A stretch of DNA of 58,854 nucleotides from Methanoculleus sp. MH98A (GTDB lineage: Archaea; Halobacteriota; Methanomicrobia; Methanomicrobiales; Methanoculleaceae). Shown in pieces: positions 1 through 9,765 of this stretch. Under the pieces are notes generated by a model, which ran no database searches, had not been told where the DNA came from, and was given only the letters and a program-made list of their open reading frames with translations. Position 1 is the first letter of the stretch. Every line of letters starts with the position of its first letter. The translations under genes and the position numbers were made by a program. The DNA is taken from positions 1 to 58,854 of the forward strand of contig NZ_JMIO01000013.1 of assembly GCF_000691865.1 (NCBI RefSeq), written 5' to 3'.

Positions 1-53
1 AGGAAGGATTTGTTGAGCGGTTCGCCCGCGCACTATTCAGGAGAGAACCATGA
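1..53 (+). CDS. 3' end of an upstream gene (partial, unidentified)
   Basis: One frame is open from the window edge (codons begin at base 3) to a TGA at 51-53 and ends in a basic helix-like tail, FVERFARALFRREP. Its stop overlaps the ATG of the next gene (ATGA, 50-53), the usual arrangement of translationally coupled archaeal genes, which is the main reason to treat it as a real C-terminus. Sixteen residues are too few to identify the product. Confidence 0.45.
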   Translation, partial: EGFVERFARALFRREP

Positions 54-256
54 TGACTATGGATATTAACGCAATCATGATAGTCCTGCTCTCGGTAACC
101 ATCGTTTGCCTGCTGTTTATTATGTACGTGATGTACGTGCGCATCCAGCAGCTTCTCAAAGAGGTCGAGTCATTGACCGGCAGAATGGAGATCACCGGCA
201 GCGAACTGGAACAACTGACAAGAAGCGTCGAGGAGTATAAGAACGCCCGCGGATAG
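50..256 (+). CDS. small single-pass membrane protein with coiled-coil tail
   Basis: A 68-residue protein. Residues about 8-30 form one strongly hydrophobic segment (IMIVLLSVTIVCLLFIMYVM), followed by a charged heptad-like region (residues about 32-65, QQLLKEVESL...LEQLTRSVEEY) typical of a short coiled coil. It should be an N-terminally anchored membrane protein with a cytoplasmic helix, but I do not recognise a family. The start at 50 is supported by AGGAG about 5 nt upstream and by overlap with the stop of the preceding frame. It lies just before a tRNA promoter and appears to be the last gene of an operon entering from the left. Confidence 0.7.
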   Translation: MMTMDINAIMIVLLSVTIVCLLFIMYVMYVRIQQLLKEVESLTGRMEITGSELEQLTRSVEEYKNARG

Positions 257-283
257 AGGTTCTACTCCGGCTCCGCAAAGCGA

Positions 284-292
284 AGATATATG
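284..292 (+). promoter_or_regulatory. TATA box for tRNA-Pro
   Basis: AGATATATG lies about 30 nt before the first base of the tRNA, the expected position of an archaeal TBP site, in otherwise GC-rich sequence. The A-rich stretch before it (GCAAAGCGAAG) could act as a BRE. Assignment is by position and sequence only. Confidence 0.55.
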
Positions 293-319
293 TGTAATTC
301 GAACCTAGCTAATAGGGAA

Positions 320-393
320 GGGGCCATAGGGTAGCCTGGCCATCCTAGGAGACTGGGGGTCTTCTGACCTGCGTTCAAATCGCAGTGGCCCCA
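320..393 (+). tRNA. tRNA-Pro (anticodon GGG)
   Basis: A full cloverleaf can be drawn. The acceptor stem is GGGGCCA (320-326) with TGGCCCC (386-392) and discriminator A393. The D arm is AGGG/TCCT. The anticodon stem GGAGA/TCTTC holds loop CTGGGGG, giving anticodon GGG for proline. The T arm is CTGCG-TTCAAAT-CGCAG. The 3' CCA is not encoded and there is no intron. A TATA box sits at the right distance upstream. Confidence 0.95.
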
Positions 394-435
394 TCAGACC
401 ATTTTTTCTCTGTCCCCGACAGAGTTATCCGCAGC

Positions 436-1293
436 ATGAAGTTGACTGCAGGCTGCACGGATTGCCTGATGAGCCGGGTCGAGTACGAGAGCCGGCTCTG
501 CATCGACGATTCCCTGCGCGTCTCCGAGATCGTCGATGCGTGCCGGGACCTTCTTGGGCGCACCATCGCCGACCCGGTGCCCGCACCCGTCATCGCGAGC
601 CGGGTGCATCGGCTCGCCTACCGGATGATCGGCGACGACGACCCCTACCGGTCATTGAAGAAGGGCAACAACGAGGACGCGGCGGCGGTCTGCCGGGAGG
701 TGCGCGGCGATCTTTCGACGTTCCGCGACCTGGCGCTTGCATCGGTCATCGGGAATACCCTGGACTACGGGGCGATGGCGCATACCGTCACCGATAACTT
801 CGTCGAGTTCTTCCGCCGGGAGTTTGCGGCGGGGCTGACCGTCGACGACACCGCCGCGATCGAGAGGCACACCTCCCGGGTGGTCTACCTCGCCGACAAC
901 TGCGGGGAGATCGTCTTTGACACCCTTTTTGCCGATTACCTCAAGAAAAGCGGGTCGCACGTCACGTTCGCCGTCCGGGGAGCCCCGATCTTAAACGACG
1001 CAACGATGGAGGATGCCGTGGCGCTCGGGCTCGACCGCCGGGTCGACCTGCTCACCCCCACCACGGACGGCATCGCCGAACTCGGGCTCAACCGCGACCT
1101 CACCCCCCCGGCGCTCGCCGATGCTCTCGATCGCGCGACGCTCGTCATCGCAAAGGGCATGGCCAACTACGAGTCGCTCTCCGACGATCGCGACCTCCCC
1201 CCCGTCGCCTACCTGATGTCGGTGAAATGTGGCCCGATCGGTGCGGATATCGGCATCCCGGTCGGTTCCCGGGTCGCCCTCCTCCGTGAGTGA
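436..1293 (+). CDS. DUF89 / ARMT1-like damage-control metal phosphatase
   Basis: A 285-residue protein. Family hallmarks are an N-terminal Cys pair (GCTDCL, residues about 8-11), the metal-binding motif YLADNCGEIVFD near the middle, and a C-terminal KGMANYESL motif. DUF89 proteins are metal-dependent phosphatases thought to remove damaged or over-reactive phosphometabolites; the substrate here is unknown. I place the start at ATG 436. An in-frame GTG at 385 would lie inside the upstream tRNA and add an unrelated leader. No strong Shine-Dalgarno precedes 436. It stands alone, followed by a long non-coding region. Confidence 0.85.
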   Translation: MKLTAGCTDCLMSRVEYESRLCIDDSLRVSEIVDACRDLLGRTIADPVPAPVIASRVHRLAYRMIGDDDPYRSLKKGNNEDAAAVCREVRGDLSTFRDLALASVIGNTLDYGAMAHTVTDNFVEFFRREFAAGLTVDDTAAIERHTSRVVYLADNCGEIVFDTLFADYLKKSGSHVTFAVRGAPILNDATMEDAVALGLDRRVDLLTPTTDGIAELGLNRDLTPPALADALDRATLVIAKGMANYESLSDDRDLPPVAYLMSVKCGPIGADIGIPVGSRVALLRE

Positions 1294-1984
1294 TCCGGCG
1301 CGGGGGCCTGAGTTCCCCCGGGAAGTGCCGCCCGACGGTCGGGGACATATAACCTTTGCGGCAACATTTTTCCGGGATATGAATCGTTCTCCCGGTTAAC
1401 GACAGTGTGTGAATCTCCTGTTTGGTATTTTGAAAGATATATTCATTTAGTTATTTATTGGAAACTAATATATAATTGGTAGAATAGATACTGGAGCGGG
1501 GAACTACCACACCCAGCAATCACCAGTCATTCAATTCCATCAGCAATCACCAGTCATTCAATTCCATCAGCAATCACCACAACCGACTACACCCCCAACG
1601 ATGTAAGGATTCGGTTCGGGAGCACCCAACTGCCCCCGAACCAGCGCTCAGCAACCACAAGCGAGATTACACCGGACTATGAAGCCTTCGGGTGTGGCCC
1701 CCCCACCTCATTCCATAAGGCCAACCCCACCTCACTTTTCTTAGCCCCCGGGTCGCAAAAAACTCGAACCGCTGCTATTGTACCGGAAACGCTCCCTGTC
1801 CGGCGCAGCATTCGCGGCTTTGCATGCCTCTGACGGAATCGGAGGCATACAACCTCACGTGACGATGCAACGGCTTTGTTGAAACCCTGTTCCGATCTTC
1901 ATCCTGTCCCTGATGAGGCTGGTGCCAGATCAGGCTGTCCCCGGGGACGACCTTTTTCTCGGGCATGTCCTCATGCAGGGGACC
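1294..1984. other. intergenic region, no recognisable gene
   Basis: About 690 bases without a credible reading frame. An AT-rich island around 1436-1485 holds promoter-like runs (TAATATATAATTGG at 1466-1479). It is followed by a 27-nt tandem repeat and then GC-rich sequence. From about 1775 to 1965 several frames are open, but none has a family signature or a supported start. It may hold the remains of a decayed gene, but I cannot identify one. Confidence 0.6.
1514..1579 (+). repeat. 27-nt direct tandem repeat, 2.4 copies
   Basis: The unit starts CAGCAATCACCAGTCATT and ends CAATTCCAT. Copies are at 1514-1540 and 1541-1567, identical, with a partial third copy at 1568-1579. Twenty-seven is a multiple of three and the unit reads QQSPVIQFH, but that frame has no start codon upstream (TAA at 1466) and ends at a TAA near 1605, so I do not call a gene. 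An AT-rich promoter-like stretch lies just upstream. Confidence 0.9.
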
Positions 1985-2785
1985 ATGGTGGCCTGCGCTC
2001 CTCGAAGCCTCACGGCTTCTCGTGCTCCACTCCCCGGAGTATCGCATTTCGCACCTAACGGTGCTCAAACTCTCCTTCTTCGGAGCATCGCACTTCGCAC
2101 CTACGGTGCTCAAACTCCGTTCCCGAAACCCTCCCGGGTTTCTCCAGCTTCGATTCTGACGAACCGTCGCATCCTGAAGGAACGTCGTTCTTTGGTGCTC
2201 GTGCTCCTGCCCCCGCACCTAACGGTGCTCCAGCTCCGTTCCAGAGGAACGTCGCACCTTCGGCCAGTCGCATATCGCCATTGGGGGAACGACTGTCCAC
2301 AGGACAGGAGTTCGAGAAACCCAAAGGGTTTCGCTGTGGGGCTCGCGGGGAGGGGGGTCTCCCCCTCCCCTGTCTCCACGTTGTCATGGACCTCTGTAAC
2401 CCCCACCACCCGCGCTTCGCGCTCCTCCCGCCCCCAGGGGGGCGGGCAGTGCGTGGCGATTGCGATGGTTCGTTACGCGACTGGCCAGAGGCCGGGAGCG
2501 TGAGCACCGTGAGGTGCGAAGAACCGGAGCAGGAGAAGACCGAAGGTCCTGGACGTGCGATGGACGGAATGCGACCGGCCGCCAGGGCGGGAACATGAGC
2601 ACCGAAGGTGCCCAACCCGGTGCAAAGCCGTGCCCCTGAGTACCCCTGATTGCGGCCGTCTGGAGCAAGCAGGAGGTTCAACAGAGCCGATGCAACGGAA
2701 GCATAGCGGAAAAATCGGAGAGAAAGAAGAGGGGGATCGCACCTCCGGGGCTCCAGCCCCTGCCCTAACGGGCAGTCGCACAGTG
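1985..2785. repeat. mosaic of short hairpin repeats (block A)
   Basis: Dense short inverted repeats separated by CGAG- or CTC-type linkers. Examples: GAAGCC-TCAC-GGCTTC near 2005, GCACC-TAC-GGTGC near 2100, GAAACCC-TCCC-GGGTTTC near 2125, CTGTCC-ACA-GGACAG at 2293-2307, GAAACCC-AAA-GGGTTTC at 2316-2332, and GCACC-GAA-GGTGC near 2600. A 41-nt segment at 2258-2298 is nearly identical to 29958-29998, and 2427-2460 matches a module found twice in the block at 29.9-30.8 kb. Frames that stay open here are by-products of base composition. It lies between two gene 3' ends (DUF89 and pgk). Confidence 0.8.
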
Positions 2786-2791
2786 CTCCTC

Positions 2792-4006
2792 TCAGCCGAA
2801 GGTCTTGCGGGACATCTCCAGCGCTTCGATGGCGGGCATCTTCTTCCCGGTCAGGAACTCGATTGCCGCCCCTCCGCCGGTGGAGATGTGCGTAAACTCG
2901 CTCTCGAGGCCGAGCCGCTCGATGGCCGCGCCGGAATGCCCGCCGCCCACCACCGAGAACTCCACGGCAGAGGCCGCCCGCAGGAGTTCGAAGGTGCCGA
3001 CGGCGAACGGCTCCTCCTCGAAGAGCCCCGCCGGACCGTTCACCACGACCGTTCCCGAGCCCGAGATCGTCTCCGTAAGACTCTCGATCGAATCGCTCCC
3101 GATGTCGAGCACCTGGGCGTCCTCCGGGACGGTGTCCAGGGGGTACTCGACGCGCTCGCCGTCTTCGCGGACGGCGACCGAGTGCGGCAGAGAGAGCCGG
3201 TCGGCGTAGGATTCCAGGAGGGCTTTCGCCTTATCGATCTCTGCCCGGTAGCCGAGGTCGTCGATCAGCCGGGCCGACGGCCGCCCGATCTCGTGGCCCG
3301 CCGCAAGCAGGAAGACGTTTCCCACCACGCCGACGACGATCACGCGGTCGGCCGTTCCCCGTTCGAGGACATTCTGCGCGACCGCGATCGAGTCGTCCAC
3401 CTTCGTCCCGCCGAGCACGAAGGTGACGGGACGTGGGGCGCCGGAAAAGACCCGGGAGAGGTTCGCGACCTCCTTCTCCATCAGGAGGCCGGCCACCGAC
3501 GGGAGCACGAGCGGCAGCCCCACGATCGACGGCTGCGACCGGTGCGCCGTACCGAACGCGTCGTTGACGTACACATCGGCCATCGACGCCAGCCTCCGGA
3601 CGAGGAGGGTCTTCTTCGCCTCCTCCGGTTTCAGGGTCAGGTTCTCCTCGGCGGCAAACCGGAGGTTCTCGAGCATCAGGACGTCCCCGCGCTTTGCGCT
3701 CCGGATGGCATCCCGGGCGCACCGCCCGAAGATGTCCTCCACATACGTCACCGGGCGACCGAGCAGCCGCTCCAGTTTCGCCGCATGCGCCTCAAGCGTC
3801 GTGAAATCCTTCTTGCCGGGCCTGCTCTGGTGCGTGAGGACGACAAGCCGCGCGTCCTCGAGCGCCTGCACCGTCGGCAGGTGTTCCCGGAACCGTTTGT
3901 CGTCTAAAATCTGGTTTGAGGAAGGATCGATGGGCGAGTTGAAATCAACCCGCAGCATCACCGTTCCCGTCAACTTCCCAGTATCTGCGAGCGTACCGAT
4001 CTCCAC
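2792..4006 (-). CDS. pgk: phosphoglycerate kinase
   Basis: A 404-residue glycolytic/gluconeogenic kinase that interconverts 3-phosphoglycerate + ATP and 1,3-bisphosphoglycerate + ADP. Visible signatures are LRVDFNSP near residue 19, HQSRPG near 60, LENLRF near 115, GTAHRSQPSIVG, GPAGLFEEEPFAVGT near 325, and the C-terminal nucleotide loop VVGGGHSGAA...ISTGGGAAIE. Length is normal for archaeal Pgk. The start is a GTG preceded by GGTGAT at good spacing. It lies only 22 nt after atpD on the same strand, so it is probably read through as the last gene of the ATP synthase operon. Confidence 0.95.
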   Translation of the reverse strand: MEIGTLADTGKLTGTVMLRVDFNSPIDPSSNQILDDKRFREHLPTVQALEDARLVVLTHQSRPGKKDFTTLEAHAAKLERLLGRPVTYVEDIFGRCARDAIRSAKRGDVLMLENLRFAAEENLTLKPEEAKKTLLVRRLASMADVYVNDAFGTAHRSQPSIVGLPLVLPSVAGLLMEKEVANLSRVFSGAPRPVTFVLGGTKVDDSIAVAQNVLERGTADRVIVVGVVGNVFLLAAGHEIGRPSARLIDDLGYRAEIDKAKALLESYADRLSLPHSVAVREDGERVEYPLDTVPEDAQVLDIGSDSIESLTETISGSGTVVVNGPAGLFEEEPFAVGTFELLRAASAVEFSVVGGGHSGAAIERLGLESEFTHISTGGGAAIEFLTGKKMPAIEALEMSRKTFG

Positions 4007-4028
4007 CGGGTATCACCAGTCTCTCTCT

Positions 4029-4655
4029 TCAGGTGCTCCGTGCCTTAATCTTTTTCAGGCGGAAGAGCTCCTCACGCTCCATCTCATCGAGCCGCATCTT
4101 GATGAAGTCTCTGGCCTCGGAGAGTTCCGGGATCACCTTGAACTCGAGCGCGTTCACGCGCCGCTTGGTGCTCTCGATCTCGTCGAGCAGCCTCTTCATG
4201 GTCGTCTCGATCTCGGCGGCCTCGATGATGGCCTCGAGCAGATCCTCGAACGCCTCCGCGGTCTCGTCGATGACGGCGGACGTGCCGAGCATCCCGTAGC
4301 CGCGGTCGAGCACGCCTTTCCGAACCGAAGACGCATCGATCTCGGGGACGACGACGCCCATGATGTTTTTGCTTTTAAGGGAGATGGCGGGGGCGTCCGC
4401 CGTCGAGAAGGCGGCGGCCTTTACCCCAATCGCGCCCTCGACGGTCTCCGCAAGGGCGATCATCTCCATTGCACGCTCGTAGCGCTCCAGCAGTGCGCCG
4501 CGGCTGTCTTTCGCCTGCTGCAGCACCTTGAAGAACTCCAGGATCAGCCCATCGCGCTTCATCTTGAGGATGTTATAGCCGCGCTCCGAGAGCTTGATCC
4601 TCCTCTTGATGTTGATCAGCTCCGATCGGGTCGGCTTGATATCTCGCAGCGCCAT
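4029..4655 (-). CDS. atpD: A-type ATP synthase subunit D
   Basis: A 208-residue central-stalk subunit that forms the rotating shaft inside the A3B3 head. The N-terminus (RDIKPTRSELINIKRRIKLSERGYNILKMKRDGL) is the family signature, and the rest is almost all long amphipathic helix with a short central domain containing SLKSKNIMGVVVPEI, typical of subunit D. It starts 6 nt after the atpB stop and lies upstream of pgk. Its size fits the family. Confidence 0.95.
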   Translation of the reverse strand: MALRDIKPTRSELINIKRRIKLSERGYNILKMKRDGLILEFFKVLQQAKDSRGALLERYERAMEMIALAETVEGAIGVKAAAFSTADAPAISLKSKNIMGVVVPEIDASSVRKGVLDRGYGMLGTSAVIDETAEAFEDLLEAIIEAAEIETTMKRLLDEIESTKRRVNALEFKVIPELSEARDFIKMRLDEMEREELFRLKKIKARST

Positions 4656-4661
4656 GGACGT

Positions 4662-6052
4662 TTACCCCTGTGCCTTCTTCCGGTACTTCGGGTGGTATTT
4701 CTGGATCAGTTCGCGGTCGATACGGACGAGCTGCTCTTCGGGCAGCGTCGAGAGGAGTTCCCAGCCAAGGTCGAGCGTCTCCTCGATCGACCGGTCTTCG
4801 TAGAGGCCCTGCCTGACGAACCGGTCCTCGAAGAGGTCGGCGAACTCGAGGAACATCCGGTCGCGCTCCGAGAGCGCGTCCTTGCCGACGATGGCCACGA
4901 GACCCCGGAGATCGTTACCCTCCGCGTATGCCGCGTAGAGCTGGTCCGAGACCTTCTTGTGGTCCTCGCGGGTGTGGCCTTCACCGATACCGAGGTTCAT
5001 CAGACGCGACAGCGAGGGCAGCACGTTGATCGGCGGGTAGATACCCTTCCGGTGCAGCTCACGGTTGACCACGATCTGGCCTTCGGTGATGTAACCGGTC
5101 AGGTCCGGGATCGGGTGAGTGATATCGTCGCCCGGCATCGTCAGGATCGGGATCTGGGTCACCGAGCCCTTGACACCCTTGATGATACCCGCACGCTCGT
5201 AGATGCTTGCAAGATCGGTATACATGTAGCCGGGGTAACCGCGCCGGCCGGGCACTTCCTCACGGGCCGCGCCGATCTGACGGAGCGCCTCGCAGTAGTT
5301 GGTCATATCCGTCAGGATGACCAGCACGTGGTAGCCGAGGTCGAACGCCAGGTACTCGGCTGTGGTGAGCGCGAGACGCGGCGTGATCGTCCGCTCGACG
5401 GCCGGGTCGTCGGCAAGGTTCAGGAACACGACCGAGCGCTCGAGAGCGCCGGTCTTCTCGAAGTCGGCCATGAAGTAGTTGGCCTCTTCCCGGGTGATGC
5501 CCATCGCAGCGAAGACCACGGCGAACTCTTCGGTCGAGCCGGGCACCTTTGCCTGGCGGGCGATCTGGAGCGCCACGTCGTTGTGGGGCAGACCCGATGC
5601 GAGAAGATCGGGAGCTTCTGGCCGCGGACGAGGGTGTTCGTCCCGTCGATCGTCGAGATACCCGTCTGGATGAAATCCTCAGGCGAGGAGCGGGCGTAGG
5701 GGTTGATGGCCGCACCGGTGATCTCGAGCCTCTTTTCGGGCACGATATCCGGGCCGCCGTCGATCGGCTTGCCGCCTCCGGAGAGGATACGGCCGAGCAT
5801 GTCTTTCCCCACCGGCATCTTGATTGTCTCGCCGGTGAACCGGATGCCCGAGTCCCTGCCGATACCCGCGGTGGTCTCGAAGACCTGGACGACCACGATC
5901 TCGTCACTCGTATCCAGCACCTGGCCGCGCTTGACCGTGCCGTCGGCGGTCACGATGTTGACGAGTTCGCTGTAGCCGACCGGCTCAGTCTTCTCGACGA
6001 ATACCAGCGGCCCTGCAATCTGTGCAACCGTTCTGTATTCCTTCATGGTCAC
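4662..6052 (-). CDS. atpB: A-type ATP synthase subunit B, one-base frameshift
   Basis: The regulatory, non-catalytic B subunit of the A3B3 head. The N-terminal part ([21 protein letters not shown]... to RGQKLPIFS) and the rest ([14 protein letters not shown]... to [10 protein letters not shown]) lie in different frames that meet at about base 5600. There the plus strand reads CGATGCGAGAAG; one extra C (CGATGCCGAG) would restore the family sequence [15 protein letters not shown]. Repaired, it is about 463 residues, a normal length. Every other operon gene but this one is intact and the enzyme is essential for a methanogen, so I favour a sequencing or assembly deletion over a pseudogene. Confidence 0.9.
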
Positions 6053-7803
6053 ACCGTCCTCATCGCGTCAAATTCAGCTTCCATATCCTTCATGATCTTC
6101 TCAAGCTCGGGCTCGTAGTCCCTGATGAACTTGATCTGCGGAAGCTCGTTCTTGCTCTTGATGGCGATGACCTGCTGCGGCGTCGCGCCGCCCGCCTGGG
6201 CGGTATGCGCGAGGTCGGCGAAGTGCTTGATCGCCTTCATCATGTCGTACTGCTTGGACATCGGGCAGAACGTGTCCACCGCATCGTAGGCGTTCTGCTG
6301 CAGGAAGATCTCACGGATCATCCTGGCCACCTCGATGGTGACCTGCTCCTCGTCGGGCAGGGCATCGGAACCGACCAGCTGGACGATCTCCTGGAGTTCG
6401 GCCTCTTTCTGGAGGACGCCCATCGCCCACGCCCGGAGCGGGTTCCACTCGGGCGAGACCTCTTTGTCGTACCACTCGTTGAGCGCGTCGAGGTAGAGCG
6501 AGTAGGAGTTCAGCCAGTTGATCGCCGGGAAATGCCGGCGCTGCGAGAGCTTCGCGTCCAGTGCCCAGAAGACCTTGACGATACGCAGGGTGTTCTGGGT
6601 GACCGGCTCGGAGAAGTCGCCGCCCGGCGGCGAAACCGCGCCGATGACGGAGACGGAACCGCCCTCTCCGTTCAGGGAGATGACACGGCCCGCACGCTCG
6701 TAGAACTCCGAGAGACGTGCCGCAAGGTACGCGGGGTAGCCTTCCTCACCGGGCATCTCCTCGAGACGGCTCGAGATCTCACGCATGGCTTCGGCCCACC
6801 GGGAGGTGGAGTCGGCCATCAGCGAGACGTCGTAGCCCATGTCACGGAAGTACTCGGCGATCGTGATGCCGGTGTAAACCGACGCTTCACGGGCCGCGAC
6901 AGGCATGTTCGAGGTGTTCGCGATCAGCACCGTCCGCTCCATCAGCGGCTTGCCGGTCTTCGGGTCCTCGAGTTCCGGGAACTCCGTCAGAACCTCGGTC
7001 ATCTCGTTGCCGCGCTCGCCGCAGCCGATGTAGACGACGATCTCGGCATCCGACCACTTCGCAAGCTGCTGCTGGGTGACCGTCTTGCCGCTGCCGAACG
7101 GGCCGGGGATGGCTGCCGTTCCGCCCTTCGCGATGGGGAAGAGACCGTCCAGGATCCGCTGACCGGTGATCAGCGGGATGTCCGGGTTCAGTTTTTCCGT
7201 CACCGGGCGGGGCACACGGACCGGCCAGCGCTGGAGCATCGCGATCTCGGTGCCGTCCTCGAGGACGCAGACGGTCTCGTCGACCGTGAAACTGCCGCCC
7301 GAGATCTCCTTGATCTTGCCGCCCTTCGCTTTGGGCGGAACCATGACCTTATGGACGATGTTCGTCTCCTGGACCGTGCCGATGATGTCGCCGGCCTTGA
7401 CTTCGTCGCCCTTCTTCACCGTGGGCACGAACTCCCACTTCTTCTCGTGGGAGAGGCCGGGTGCCGAGACGCCGCGCTCGATGAAGTTGCCCATCTTGTC
7501 CACAAGCACCTCGAGCGGCCGCTGGATCCCATCGTAGATGCTGGTCAGCAGCCCGGGCCCGAGTTCAACAGCAAGCGAGAGACCGGTGTTCCCCACCGGC
7601 TCACCGGGTCTGATGCCGGCGGTGTCTTCATAGACCTGGATGATGATGTTCTCACCCTGGATCTTGATGACCTCCCCCATCAGTTCTTCATTGCCGACCT
7701 TCACCACGTCGTACATGTGTGCGTCGAGACCGACAGCAGTGACGACCGGCCCTGAAATCCGCTTCAGGACTCCCTGAGTCCTGTTCTCTTTTCCTTTCTC
7801 CAT
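6049..7803 (-). CDS. atpA: A-type ATP synthase catalytic subunit A
   Basis: The 584-residue catalytic subunit. The P-loop [12 protein letters not shown] lies near residue 235, followed by [15 protein letters not shown], the [12 protein letters not shown] motif and [15 protein letters not shown]. The non-homologous region unique to A/V-type A subunits is present between the N-terminal barrel and the P-loop. I use ATG 7803, which overlaps the atpF stop (TAATG) for coupled translation; an in-frame GTG at 7812 is the alternative. The end overlaps the start of atpB by 4 nt. Confidence 0.96.
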   Translation of the reverse strand: MEKGKENRTQGVLKRISGPVVTAVGLDAHMYDVVKVGNEELMGEVIKIQGENIIIQVYEDTAGIRPGEPVGNTGLSLAVELGPGLLTSIYDGIQRPLEVLVDKMGNFIERGVSAPGLSHEKKWEFVPTVKKGDEVKAGDIIGTVQETNIVHKVMVPPKAKGGKIKEISGGSFTVDETVCVLEDGTEIAMLQRWPVRVPRPVTEKLNPDIPLITGQRILDGLFPIAKGGTAAIPGPFGSGKTVTQQQLAKWSDAEIVVYIGCGERGNEMTEVLTEFPELEDPKTGKPLMERTVLIANTSNMPVAAREASVYTGITIAEYFRDMGYDVSLMADSTSRWAEAMREISSRLEEMPGEEGYPAYLAARLSEFYERAGRVISLNGEGGSVSVIGAVSPPGGDFSEPVTQNTLRIVKVFWALDAKLSQRRHFPAINWLNSYSLYLDALNEWYDKEVSPEWNPLRAWAMGVLQKEAELQEIVQLVGSDALPDEEQVTIEVARMIREIFLQQNAYDAVDTFCPMSKQYDMMKAIKHFADLAHTAQAGGATPQQVIAIKSKNELPQIKFIRDYEPELEKIMKDMEAEFDAMRTV

Positions 7804-8105
7804 TACTTCCACAGATCAACACCCACCGATCTCTTGATTCTCTCTCTCATCGACAGGCCGCCCTCTTCTCCGCCGATCGCGATCACCGTCGGCTTGACGG
7901 AATTTTCGAGGGTGGTGCGAAGCCGCAGGGGAATCCGCTCCATGTCGCTGCCCTTCAGCACGAGGATGCCGACGTCTCTGTCATCCAGCACCTGGTTGAT
8001 ATGCTCGACCAGCCGCTCGTCGGTCTCGGCCGCGTAGGTCTTTCTGACACCCGCGAGCCTGAAACCAAGGATGAATTCACCGGTACCGACAACTGCGATC
8101 TCCAT
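7803..8105 (-). CDS. atpF: A-type ATP synthase subunit F
   Basis: A 100-residue small stalk subunit. The family pattern is clear: an N-terminal [19 protein letters not shown], a central [16 protein letters not shown] and a C-terminal [12 protein letters not shown], which together form the Rossmann-like F domain that contacts subunit D. It lies directly after atpC (one base apart), and its stop overlaps the atpA start codon. Confidence 0.93.
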
Positions 8106-8106
8106 T

Positions 8107-9162
8107 CTACATCACCAGGTAGCCCTGTAATCGCTCACCGGGGAGGCCGGCTTCCTTGCCCCGGGCAAGGGCGCGAAGATTCGCGACCTCGTACTTTTTC
8201 TTCTCCAGGTAGACGAGGATCGGAAGGATCGAAAACGCGTACCGCTTCGACATCCGCTCCATCTGGTCCAGCTGGACCCGGGTCAGCGCAACCTCGATCT
8301 CGTGGAGTGCGGTCTTGCCCCGGATCTCCTCAAGCGCGTTTAAGAGCGGGATCATCTTCACCTGCCTCTTCAAGGCGTCGATGAACTCATCCGGGCTCTC
8401 AAGTCCCGAGAGCCGCTGCAACTCGTCCACCGTGAACGAACCGCCACCGATCATCAGTTCCCTGACATCCTCCCGGACCTGCCCGGCCCGCAGCCGGAAG
8501 AGGTTCTGGATGTTCCGGATATCGATCTCGAGCTGGATATACTTGAGGAAGATATCCCCGCCCTTGACGCCTCCTTTCGCGTCCGCGATGAGCCGCGCGT
8601 AGTAGCCCTTGTAGAGCTCGTTTTCCAGGTGAGCAAACGATCCGGTCTCCATCGCGCGAGGCAGTTCTCTCTCGATGACCGGGTAGAACCGCTCGCCCTT
8701 GAGCGACTCGGCGACCCGCTCCGGCGACTCTTCCGCGACAAGGCGGTCGAGAGCGACCCGATCGAGTCTGCCGGCCGGGACCAGGACCTCTTTGATCTTG
8801 CCCGGCTGCATCTTCTGCATCTTCCCGCGCAGGACGGTGACGACGTTCTGGATATCCCAGCGGCGCAGGTAACTGGCGGTAAAGTGCTTCAGATCTCCCG
8901 GAACCAGTTCCAGGATGCTCTGGTACTCCTTGGCGAGGTTCCAGCTCAGGGCCACCTCGACGAGGTTGATCCCGGAGAAGGAGGTGCCGAGTTCATCGAT
9001 CTCCGACCGGTAGATGGTCTCGCCGATGAACCGGGTGATCTCAGGCAGGCTCATATTCAGCATGCGGAGATAATCCTCGCGCGGTATCAGCAGCGATTTA
9101 CGCACCCGCATGCGGGTGCAGGCGTAAATGTACTGGGCCGATCCGCTACTTACCCCTGCCAT
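8107..9162 (-). CDS. atpC: A-type ATP synthase subunit C
   Basis: A 351-residue socket subunit that links the central stalk to the proteolipid ring, homologous to V-ATPase subunit d. It is mostly helical with the repeated family pattern ([23 protein letters not shown] near residue 21; [19 protein letters not shown] in the middle; [24 protein letters not shown] near the C-terminus). Length is usual for the family. It sits 13 nt after atpE and one base before atpF. Confidence 0.93.
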
Positions 9163-9175
9163 TTATGAACCCTCC

Positions 9176-9754
9176 TCATGTAAACAGAATATCCGACGCA
9201 TCCTTCAAACCGGATTCCCAGATCTCGTCCAGGAACGTGCGGTAACTGTAATCGATCTGCAGTTCGCCGTCGTTGCTCTCAACGATGATGCCGCCGGGAA
9301 TGTCGGCCGGGGCGCCCACGGTGTAGCCCGAGAACATCTTCAACTGGGAGAGGATCTCTTCGACAACCGGGGTATCCCGCTCGTTTGCATGGACGACGCC
9401 CTTCTTGATCTCCTTTACCGCTCTCTTCAGCAGGGCTGTGAGCGCCTTCTCCTGGAACTCGGCGGGCAGATCACCGACAGCGGCAAGCGAGGCCGAATAG
9501 ACCTGATCGAGGAGCGTCTTCTGGGCGTTCAGGACCTGCCGCTTGACGACGAGGTTCGCCGCCGAGGCTTCCTGGTTGATGATGTGGGTGGCTGCCCGGT
9601 CCGCTTCCTCCTGTGCCGACGCCTTGATCCCGGCGGCGCGAGTCTGTGCGTCCACCAGGATCTCCTCAACGTCGGTCCGGGTCTCTGCCCGGATCGCCTC
9701 GACCTCCTTTCGCCCTTTCTCCCGGATCTCGTTCACTACTGCTTCGAGTCCCAT
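9176..9754 (-). CDS. atpE: A-type ATP synthase subunit E
   Basis: A 192-residue peripheral-stalk subunit that pairs with subunit H. The N-terminal half is a long Ala/Glu-rich coiled coil (VVNEIREKGRKEVEAIRAE...), and the C-terminal half is the globular domain that binds the A3B3 head, including GGIIVESNDGELQIDYSYRT near residue 153. It lies between the proteolipid gene and atpC. Confidence 0.93.
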   Translation of the reverse strand: MGLEAVVNEIREKGRKEVEAIRAETRTDVEEILVDAQTRAAGIKASAQEEADRAATHIINQEASAANLVVKRQVLNAQKTLLDQVYSASLAAVGDLPAEFQEKALTALLKRAVKEIKKGVVHANERDTPVVEEILSQLKMFSGYTVGAPADIPGGIIVESNDGELQIDYSYRTFLDEIWESGLKDASDILFT

Positions 9755-9765
9755 GGTTCACTCCA

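Noticed and set aside
385-435. GTG start at 385 for the DUF89 gene
   Set aside because: It lies inside tRNA-Pro and adds 17 residues that do not match the family; ATG 436 begins the conserved MKLTAGCTDC.
1775-2785. several long frames on both strands in block A
   Set aside because: They overlap each other in many frames, follow the hairpin words, and show no domain or ribosome site; GC-rich repeats suppress stop codons.
6022-7755. long plus-strand frame opposite atpA (and similar frames opposite mch, lonB, thsA)
   Set aside because: They are antisense shadows of well-conserved genes, kept open by high GC codon use; no independent family signature.
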